NCBI GenBank assembly: GCA_017959135.1
Contig: JAGDBH010000263.1
Location: forward strand, 1-20,369
DNA from: Succinivibrio sp.
Lineage (GTDB): Bacteria > Pseudomonadota > Gammaproteobacteria > Enterobacterales > Succinivibrionaceae
DNA length: 20,369 nt
Direction: 5' to 3'
The first letter of the stretch is position 1. Each line of letters begins with the position of its first letter. This document shows positions 14,369 to 20,369 of the stretch, piece by piece. Position numbers and translations under genes: made by a program. The notes under the pieces are model-generated. The model was not told where the DNA came from. It ran no database searches and was given only the letters and a program-made list of their open reading frames with translations.

Positions 14369-16198
14369 ATGTGCGGAATTGTAGGTGCTATTGCTCAGCG
14401 TAACGTATCACAGATTCTTCTGGAAGGCTTGTCAAGACTTGAATATCGTGGATATGACAGTGCCGGAATCTGTACCATCAGCAATGGTGAGCAGCATTGC
14501 ATCAAGACTACTGGTAAGGTAAAGAATCTGAAGGAAGCTGTAAAAGAGAAAGGCTGTCCAGGATTTATCGGTATCGCACACACCAGATGGGCAACCCACG
14601 GTATTCCATCAGAAACAAATGCACATCCTCATATCTGTGAGAATCTGGCACTGGTTCACAATGGTATCATTGAGAATTTTGCCACTCTTAAGGAAGATTT
14701 AATAAAGCAGGGCTATCAGTTCAGATCACAGACTGACACTGAGGTTCTGGTATGTCTGATTCACAGTCATTTAAAGAACAGCGCTTCAGTTTTTGATGCA
14801 TTCAAGAAGGCTTTAAAGGAAGTTAAGGGTTCATTCGGTCTAGCTCTAATCGACAAGAACGATCCTGACACTCTATATGCAGCCCGTTCAGGCTCACCTC
14901 TTATTATCGGTCTTGGTATCGGTGAAAACTTCATCGCTTCAGATACCCTGGCACTGCTGCCTGTAACCCGCAGATTCATTTATCTTGAGGAGAATGAGCT
15001 CGCAGTACTGACCACTGAAGAGGTTAAGGTATTCGATCTTGACGGCAACAAGATTGAAAAGCAGGTCGTAGAATCAGATCTTGATGCAGAAAGTATTTCA
15101 AAGGGTAAGTTCCGTCACTTCATGCAGAAAGAGATTTATGAGCAGCCTCAGTCTTTAAGAAACACTCTTTTAGGCAGATTAAACGGCGATGATATCTCTC
15201 TTGAAACTGTTGTAGGCGCAGATGAGAATACCTTCAGCAACATCAGCAATATTCAGATTGTAGCCTGCGGTACTTCATATCATGCAGGTCTTGTAGGCAG
15301 ATACTGGCTCGAAGAGTTAACCGGAATTGCCACAAACGTTGAGATTGCCTCAGAATACCGCTACAGAAAAGCAGTTGTAAGAGACAACAGTCTGTTCATT
15401 ACAATCTCTCAGTCAGGTGAAACCGCTGATACTCTGGCATCATTAAGACTAGCTAAAGAGCAGAACTACAGCAAGACTCTTTCAATCTGCAATGTTAACG
15501 GTTCATCTCTGGTCCGCGAATCAGACTTTACACTGTTTACAAAGGCTGGCGCAGAAATCGGTGTAGCCTCAACCAAGGCTTTCACAACACAGCTGCTGTC
15601 ACTTCTGATCCTTGCTCTGATTATCGGCAAGCAGAACGGTTCTATCAGCGCCGAGAAGAATCACGAAATTATTGAAGCAATCCGTAAGCTGCCTTCACTT
15701 GCAGAGGAGTTCCTCTCATGTGACAAGCTGATTGCTACTCTTTCAGAGCAGTTCTCAGGTAAACGTCACTGCCTGTTCCTGGGCCGTGGAGTTATGTTCC
15801 CAATTGCTCTTGAGGGCGCATTAAAGCTGAAGGAAATCAGTTATATCCATGCTGAAGGCTATGCTGCCGGCGAATTAAAGCATGGACCAATTGCCCTGAT
15901 TGACAAGGAAATGCCTGTTGTCGTTGTTGCTCCTGACAACTCACTGATGGATAAGTTAATCTCCAATGTTGAGGAAGTCAGAGCACGTGGTGCACAGCTT
16001 TATATCTTTAAGTCAGGCACCGCAGTTATCAAGTCAGACGGCCAGACCAATATGCTGTCACTTCCTGACTGTCCAGAGATCCTGCAGCCAATTTTATTTA
16101 CTATTCCTCTGCAGTTACTGTCATATCACTGTGCCGTTATTAACGGTACCGATGTTGATCAGCCTCGTAATCTGGCTAAATCAGTAACCGTAGAATAA
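14369..16198 (+). CDS. glmS: Glutamine-fructose-6-phosphate aminotransferase (isomerizing)
   Basis: Makes glucosamine-6-phosphate from fructose-6-phosphate and glutamine, the committed step toward amino sugars. I set the start at the ATG of MCGIVGAI, because the cysteine exposed by Met removal is the catalytic nucleophile. An upstream in-frame ATG at 14345 would bury it, and AAGGAT (14353-14358) is placed for the 14369 start. The product is 609 residues, like E. coli GlmS. The class II glutaminase domain (1-240) shows C2, HTRWATHG with R73, HNGIIEN and TDTEV. Two SIS domains follow, with CGTSYHAG and SQSGETADT in the first and ALEGALKLKEISYIHAEGYAAGELKHGP in the second. It ends in DQPRNLAKSVTVE, the family C-terminus. 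It has its own promoter and terminator. I see no sign of a glmS ribozyme in the leader. Confidence 0.97.
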   Translation: MCGIVGAIAQRNVSQILLEGLSRLEYRGYDSAGICTISNGEQHCIKTTGKVKNLKEAVKEKGCPGFIGIAHTRWATHGIPSETNAHPHICENLALVHNGIIENFATLKEDLIKQGYQFRSQTDTEVLVCLIHSHLKNSASVFDAFKKALKEVKGSFGLALIDKNDPDTLYAARSGSPLIIGLGIGENFIASDTLALLPVTRRFIYLEENELAVLTTEEVKVFDLDGNKIEKQVVESDLDAESISKGKFRHFMQKEIYEQPQSLRNTLLGRLNGDDISLETVVGADENTFSNISNIQIVACGTSYHAGLVGRYWLEELTGIATNVEIASEYRYRKAVVRDNSLFITISQSGETADTLASLRLAKEQNYSKTLSICNVNGSSLVRESDFTLFTKAGAEIGVASTKAFTTQLLSLLILALIIGKQNGSISAEKNHEIIEAIRKLPSLAEEFLSCDKLIATLSEQFSGKRHCLFLGRGVMFPIALEGALKLKEISYIHAEGYAAGELKHGPIALIDKEMPVVVVAPDNSLMDKLISNVEEVRARGAQLYIFKSGTAVIKSDGQTNMLSLPDCPEILQPILFTIPLQLLSYHCAVINGTDVDQPRNLAKSVTVE

Positions 16199-16221
16199 TT
16201 AATATAAAATAAATTAATATC

Positions 16222-16262
16222 GGCCTTCCCTCATTCTGTTTGATCGAAGGCCAATGTTTTTT
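16222..16262 (+). terminator. Intrinsic terminator of glmS
   Basis: GGCCTTC (16222-16228) and GAAGGCC (16246-16252) form a GC-rich 7-bp stem with a 17-nt loop. A spacer AATG separates it from six T (16257-16262). It sits 23 nt after the glmS stop and covers the TTG at 16240 that could be mistaken for the start of the next gene. Confidence 0.8.
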
Positions 16263-16290
16263 AGATAAGTACACAACATCAAAAATCTTT

Positions 16291-18162
16291 ATGAACAATC
16301 AGGTCACCTTAAAATGGGCGCTTCCATATGCAGTTGTCGGCATCGGCCGTGATGCTGTCTATATGTTTGTGCTGTCCTTTTACTATCTGTATCTGACAAC
16401 AGTACTGGATATTTCTCCTGTATATATTGTCCCAATCTTCCTGATTGTTAAGTTCATTGAGCTGATAAAAGAACCATTTGTCGGCATGCTTATTGATCTA
16501 TGTGCCGATATCTTTAAGTACAACAAGTTCAGAATGACCATACTGATAGGAGGCATACTTAATGCTGCTATCCTGATTCAGATGTTTGACATTCCTAACA
16601 TGAATTCATCAGTACAGGTCATTTATGCAATCTTCATGTATGTCGCATGGTCTCTTTCTTTCTCATTGCTTGATATCCCATCCTGGTCATTAACCTCTAT
16701 TTTCGGTTCTGACCACAGAACACGAGAAATTATATGTGGAATCGGTCGAGGTTCAGCTGTAATCGGATTCTGCGTAACCCTTATTCTGACCTACGTTTTT
16801 TTCTATAGGGATATTGGTCTTCCTACACATATTTTTTCAACTTTAGAAGCTGACTGTTATAGAACTGCTTCATGGTACATTGCTGCAATTATTTTCCTGA
16901 GCGCAATTATTTTTGCCTCATTCTTTACCATGGAAGAACCGGAGAGAAAGGTAGTTAAAGCTAAAAATGCTGCCGCAACCTTCTTTGGAAATGATCAGCT
17001 GATGATTATTTTCTTCCTGACACTGCTGCAGCAGATGTGTCTGTGTGTATTTGTCGGATACCAGAACTTCTTTGCCATTACCATACAGGAAGTTCCATCA
17101 GATGACGATATTCTGTTCTACATCCAGATACCTTGGCTTGTAGTAAGCCTTCTAACATATGCTTTTTTCCATCTGATAATTAAGTACACATCTCGCAAGC
17201 AGATTTTTATATTCTCTACCTTATTGATTCTGCTGGCATTTTTGACTCTGTATGCAATGTATACAACAGCAAGACTAAACATGCTGTCTCTGAGTTTCCT
17301 GATTTGTCTGTTATCACTTGGATTCTGTCTGTCTCAGGCTTCGACTACTGTTATGACAGCAGACTGTATTGATTATGGAGAATTCAAATTCGGATGTCGT
17401 TCTGAGTGTATGAATTTCTCAATTCAGATCATGTCTGCAAAATTCGGTTCTCTGTTTGCAATGGTGTTTGCAGCACAGGGTTCTGCTTATGCTTCACTGT
17501 TCACCTCAAAAGGACTAGATGAGAATCTATTTTTCAACTCAGTAAACATCTGTACTCTTATAGTATGTGTCTGCAGTGTAAGCATGATTGTGATATACGC
17601 GAACTACTATAAACTACATGGAAGCTTCTTTGAGAACATCCTGAATGCTATCAATCATTTTGGTAATAACAGAGATAATTCCGCAAAATCAAACATTAAC
17701 ACCATCAGATATGCTCTTGATGAGAATAGTGTAATCTATAATCTGAAAGCACAGTCTGTTGATGAAATTATTCATGTGCTGACAGACAGACTGTCTCTTG
17801 TAAGAGCAATCAATTCAAAACATGATTTCCTGAAAGCAATTAAAGAGAAAATGGAGCAGAATCCTGCTGGTATTGCCCACGGAATTGCAATTCCACATGC
17901 AAGAGGAAGCTTTGTTAACCGATCAGCTATTGCGGTAGCATCACTATCAAGACCAATCAATTGTGGAGCACTTGATAACAAGCCTTGTGATCTGTTCTTC
18001 CTGATTGCAGTTCCTGATGATGGAAAATCTCACATCAGTATTCTTGCCAACCTATCACTTATGCTGAGTGAACCAGGATTTGCAGACAAAATAAGACGAG
18101 CAGGATCAAGTGAGGAGATTACCAAGAGACTGATTCTTTGCGAAAAGAAACTGTTTAAGTAA
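16291..18162 (+). CDS. MelB-like sugar:cation symporter fused to a PTS EIIA domain (Fru/Ntr type)
   Basis: The first 450 or so of 623 residues form a 12-helix GPH-family symporter close to MelB. D21 in GIGRD, D128 in LDIPSWSL, NDQL, and K366 in DYGEFKFGCRSE match MelB D19, D124, NDQL and K377. The cation-site aspartates D55 and D59 of MelB are both glutamate here (E57, E61 in FIELIKEP). After a linker, residues 468-623 form a complete type-2 EIIA domain with GIAHGIAIPHAR, where H536 is the predicted phosphorylation site, followed by FFLIAVPDDG-SHISILANLS. A sugar symporter whose activity depends on PTS phosphorylation is the likely role. LacS of streptococci is the known parallel, but it carries a glucose-type EIIA. 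The substrate is unknown. The ATG at 16291 is preferred over the TTG at 16240, which lies in the glmS terminator. No clear ribosome site is seen. Confidence 0.88.
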   Translation: MNNQVTLKWALPYAVVGIGRDAVYMFVLSFYYLYLTTVLDISPVYIVPIFLIVKFIELIKEPFVGMLIDLCADIFKYNKFRMTILIGGILNAAILIQMFDIPNMNSSVQVIYAIFMYVAWSLSFSLLDIPSWSLTSIFGSDHRTREIICGIGRGSAVIGFCVTLILTYVFFYRDIGLPTHIFSTLEADCYRTASWYIAAIIFLSAIIFASFFTMEEPERKVVKAKNAAATFFGNDQLMIIFFLTLLQQMCLCVFVGYQNFFAITIQEVPSDDDILFYIQIPWLVVSLLTYAFFHLIIKYTSRKQIFIFSTLLILLAFLTLYAMYTTARLNMLSLSFLICLLSLGFCLSQASTTVMTADCIDYGEFKFGCRSECMNFSIQIMSAKFGSLFAMVFAAQGSAYASLFTSKGLDENLFFNSVNICTLIVCVCSVSMIVIYANYYKLHGSFFENILNAINHFGNNRDNSAKSNINTIRYALDENSVIYNLKAQSVDEIIHVLTDRLSLVRAINSKHDFLKAIKEKMEQNPAGIAHGIAIPHARGSFVNRSAIAVASLSRPINCGALDNKPCDLFFLIAVPDDGKSHISILANLSLMLSEPGFADKIRRAGSSEEITKRLILCEKKLFK

Positions 18163-18182
18163 CTTTTTGAAAAATATATAAT
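18154..18182 (+). promoter_or_regulatory. Possible promoter of the ModA-like gene
   Basis: TTTAAG (18154-18159) and a consensus TATAAT (18177-18182) are 17 nt apart, spanning the end of the symporter gene and 30 nt before the next ATG. No terminator separates the two genes, so read-through is also likely. Confidence 0.35.
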
Positions 18183-18212
18183 TTGTAGTTTTAATCAACT
18201 TTACAATAAATT

Positions 18213-18974
18213 ATGCAAACCAGAATAAAAAAAATAATCGGACTATTACTTCTTTCTACCACATTCACATCAGTTCAGGCTGCTGATGATATGCCTGAAG
18301 TATGTGGAGTGCCTCAGGTTTACTCAGCTGTTGAAGGAATCAGAGAAGACTCTGAGATTTCATTTAACAGCTATTTCGGCACTATGCAGGATATTGAGTC
18401 ACGAGCCATTTATTATCGCGGTAAGTGCAACGTTATTATCACCAATGAGGAAAGATTACCTGCTAATCTGATCAAGGAAGGCAAGGTCACCCAGAACAGT
18501 GTAGCAAGACTTGTAAAAGCTCCTCTAATCCTCTGGTCCAATAACAGATTCCTCCTAAAGGATAACATCAATGTTATCGTAAACAAGAAACTTAAGTCAC
18601 TGGCAATTCCAAAGGACAGTCTGACTACAGTTGGATTCGCTGCTACAGAAGTAGTAAAAAGAAAGGATTTCCCTTCAGAGTATCTGAAAAAGAAGAATTC
18701 AATCTATCGTGCTGAGCATGAATACCAGATCTTCTCTCTGCTGAAGAACAACAATATCCAGACAGGTTTCATAACCAAGCCTCTGATTATGAAGAACGGT
18801 GAAACCACCGGCTCATACTGGTATATTCCTCATGAGTACTATTCACCTATCTACTACTACATAATCAGCACAGATAAATCTGATAAGACTCAGGAACTGT
18901 ATAACTATATCAGGGGAAATAAAAAGAACCTGGCTGAGTTCTACAGCGCAGGATTCGAAGCTCTTAACAACTAG
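18213..18974 (+). CDS. Exported protein resembling ModA-type periplasmic binding proteins
   Basis: The 253-residue product starts with a signal peptide (MQTRIKK, hydrophobic 8-20, cut after SVQA near residue 23), so it is exported. The mature part follows the order of ModA: an early strand VYSAVEGI, a segment FNSYFGTMQDIESRAIYYRGKCNVIIT in the place of the ModA region that defines the oxyanion pocket, then VKAPLILWSNN, a central helix-rich part, IQTGFI, and a C-terminal YYYIISTD, YIRGN, FYSAGF. Identity to ModA looks low, and the Ser-rich ligand contacts of ModA are not obvious, so the ligand may not be molybdate. No modB or modC is nearby. It lies 50 nt after the symporter-EIIA gene on the same strand. 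Its TAG is shared with the stop of the convergent rsmJ. There is no evident ribosome site before the ATG. Confidence 0.6.
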   Translation: MQTRIKKIIGLLLLSTTFTSVQAADDMPEVCGVPQVYSAVEGIREDSEISFNSYFGTMQDIESRAIYYRGKCNVIITNEERLPANLIKEGKVTQNSVARLVKAPLILWSNNRFLLKDNINVIVNKKLKSLAIPKDSLTTVGFAATEVVKRKDFPSEYLKKKNSIYRAEHEYQIFSLLKNNNIQTGFITKPLIMKNGETTGSYWYIPHEYYSPIYYYIISTDKSDKTQELYNYIRGNKKNLAEFYSAGFEALNN

Positions 18975-19735
18975 TTGCCACAGAAGTAGCAGTCAAAACG
19001 ACAGGCTTTGCCGTCAACAAAGCTGCTTCTTCTGAGATTAAGCTCCAGTGGTGGTTCATTTGAAGGTCGCTTAACCACCAGATGGTGTTTTGCCACTGTC
19101 AGAAGGAAATTGGCGTACTCAGTGGTATCCTGATCAAATCCCACAATCTCGTGAAATACTCTCATATCCTTTTTTACAAGAGCACTCTTGGTTCGCTGAG
19201 GGAACATAGGATCATAGTAGATAACATCAGGCTCAGGCAGCTTCTCGCCATTCTTCAGCTGTTCAGCTACTGAACCAAGTGATGTCAGATGAGGAAGTCC
19301 GTTTTTCAGAGAGGATAGAATCTCAGTATTGTTCTGTGCATGAGTCATGGCTGATTTTAGAAGCAGCCAGACAACAGGATTACGCTCGAACATATAAACC
19401 TGACAGCCAGCAGACTGTAGAATAATACTCTCGCGACCAAGTCCTGCGGTAGCGTCAAACACTAAAGGCTTTACAGTTTTTCCGATTACAGCTCGGCAGA
19501 CAGCCTCTGAGTTTTTACCGCTGTGAGCAAGTCTCCATAAAAGCTTGTCTCTGAACAGATCAATCTCAAAATCCAGAGGAGTAATCGAGTCATCAGAAAG
19601 CTCAAGCACAATCTTCTGGCCGACCTTCAAAAGAAGTTCATTCTCAAACTTAAGAGAATGCCTGTCTATGTAGGACATTACATCCAAAGCGGCATCTTTA
19701 AACGGAGAATTATCTTCAATCTGGATCTTTAGCAT
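18971..19735 (-). CDS. rsmJ: 16S rRNA (guanine1516-N2)-methyltransferase
   Basis: Methylates G1516 of 16S rRNA using S-adenosylmethionine. The 254-residue protein matches the RsmJ (YhiQ) family. Diagnostic segments are VFDATAGLGRES (AdoMet motif I, about 92-103), MFERNPVV (motif II, about 115-122), YYDPMFPQRTKSALVKKDMRVF (about 173-194, the DPMF catalytic motif), VVKRPSNEPPL, and a C-terminal RFDCYF corresponding to RFDIY in E. coli. The N-terminal 60 residues are less conserved. The start overlaps the end of aroE by 7 nt (ATGCTAA), which suggests translational coupling. The stop is read from the palindrome CTAG that also ends the convergent exported-protein gene. Confidence 0.93.
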   Translation of the reverse strand: MLKIQIEDNSPFKDAALDVMSYIDRHSLKFENELLLKVGQKIVLELSDDSITPLDFEIDLFRDKLLWRLAHSGKNSEAVCRAVIGKTVKPLVFDATAGLGRESIILQSAGCQVYMFERNPVVWLLLKSAMTHAQNNTEILSSLKNGLPHLTSLGSVAEQLKNGEKLPEPDVIYYDPMFPQRTKSALVKKDMRVFHEIVGFDQDTTEYANFLLTVAKHHLVVKRPSNEPPLELNLRRSSFVDGKACRFDCYFCGN

Positions 19736-20369
19736 GGGCGAAACTTTTTAATTGCGGTATCAAAATCAGGCTTTACACCTCTCCATAGTTCAAAACTCAG
19801 GATAGCCTGCCCTATCAGCATACCAAATCCGTCATTAACATTCTGAACATTCAGAGATAAAGCCTTCTCTGTAAAAGCAGTCTTAGCTGTTTTAGAATAC
19901 ATTAAATCATAAACAGCACTGGCCTTTGCAATTATCTCATCTTTTACTGGAGGTAAATCACCGCTTAATGAAGATGATGATGCATTGATAATAAGATCAA
20001 AGGTACCTTCAATCTCATCAAATCCACAGCCTTTAACCTTCTGAGGATAAACTGAAGCAAGAGCCTGAGCCTTGGCAACTGTTCTGTTGGCAATCACAAT
20101 CTCTTTAGGGGCTTCATTGATAATTGGAAGCAGAATACCCTTGGCTGCTCCACCGGCACCGATAATCAGAATGCGGGCACCAGTAAGAGGACAGGAAAGT
20201 CTTTTTAAGTCATAGACTAATCCGCGGCCATCAGTGTTATCTCCATAAATGGAACCGTCTTCCATTACCTTGAGAGTATTAACTGCACCTGCAGCCTTTG
20301 CATAATCGCTTAAGCTATCAGCAAGCTTATATGCATCAAGCTTACATGGAACAGTCACATTACAGCCAC
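19729..20369 (-). CDS. aroE: Shikimate dehydrogenase, N-terminus cut by window edge
   Basis: Reduces 3-dehydroshikimate to shikimate with NADPH, in aromatic amino-acid synthesis. The frame runs off the right end. A GTG at 20358 is only the valine of the conserved NVTVP loop, since the in-frame codons before it read Gly-Cys-Asn, so it is not the start. About 212 C-terminal residues are present of the usual 270 or so. The shikimate-binding and catalytic lysine in NVTVPCK, the aspartate in GDNTDGRG, the NADP loop IGAGGAAKG, the NRT motif that selects NADPH, INASSSSLSG and NDGFGMLIGQA all match AroE. The cysteine before the catalytic lysine replaces the common phenylalanine. The stop overlaps the rsmJ start. 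Confidence 0.94.
   Translation of the reverse strand, partial: GCNVTVPCKLDAYKLADSLSDYAKAAGAVNTLKVMEDGSIYGDNTDGRGLVYDLKRLSCPLTGARILIIGAGGAAKGILLPIINEAPKEIVIANRTVAKAQALASVYPQKVKGCGFDEIEGTFDLIINASSSSLSGDLPPVKDEIIAKASAVYDLMYSKTAKTAFTEKALSLNVQNVNDGFGMLIGQAILSFELWRGVKPDFDTAIKKFRPC

Noticed and set aside
16240..16290. In-frame TTG start adding 17 residues to the symporter-EIIA protein
   Set aside because: It lies within the glmS terminator hairpin, and MelB proteins begin at a position matching the ATG at 16291.
20356..20358. GTG as the start of aroE
   Set aside because: It encodes the valine of the conserved NVTVP loop, and the frame stays open to the window edge.

Overview
The window looks like ordinary chromosome of a moderately AT-rich gammaproteobacterium. 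The long IlvC (495 aa) divergent from an IlvY-type LysR regulator, the 609-residue GlmS, DnaE with an E. coli-type degenerate PHP site, and RsmJ (a gammaproteobacterial rRNA methyltransferase) all point that way. The gene content and composition would suit an anaerobic rumen or gut member such as the Succinivibrionaceae. That family assignment is my inference and is not proven by any one gene. I saw no rRNA, tRNA, CRISPR array, insertion sequence or prophage. Every recognised gene appears intact except the two cut by the window edges.

Layout. 1-1068 is the 3' part of an unrecognised gene ending at a strong terminator. 1226-3808 is the divergent pair ilvC (left) and ilvY (right), with a LysR-type palindrome between them. 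4033-5685 is pgi, with strong initiation signals, highly biased codons and a cluster of palindromes over its promoter. 5799-6782 is an orphan TRAP-type periplasmic binding protein, convergent with pgi across a bidirectional terminator. 7056-10733 is dnaE. 10730-11907 on the minus strand is a small membrane protein gene followed by a 4'-phosphopantetheinyl transferase gene, and the latter's stop codon overlaps that of dnaE. 11955-14131 is a tight lgt-glmU pair closed by a strong terminator. 14369-16198 is glmS with its own promoter and terminator. 16291-18162 encodes a MelB-like sugar/cation symporter fused to a PTS EIIA domain of the fructose/nitrogen type. 18213-18974 encodes an exported protein that resembles ModA-type binding proteins. 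18971-20369 on the minus strand is aroE (cut by the edge) overlapping rsmJ, and rsmJ shares its stop position with the ModA-like gene.

Functional links. pgi, glmS and glmU form a path from fructose-6-phosphate to UDP-GlcNAc, and lgt starts lipoprotein maturation, so the middle of the window is largely envelope supply. ilvC and aroE are amino-acid biosynthesis genes. dnaE and rsmJ are information-processing genes. The accessory-looking items are the left-edge gene, the orphan TRAP receptor, the phosphopantetheinyl transferase pair, the symporter-EIIA fusion with its exported neighbour, and an lgt whose sequence reads more like Bacteroidota Lgt than like that of E. coli.
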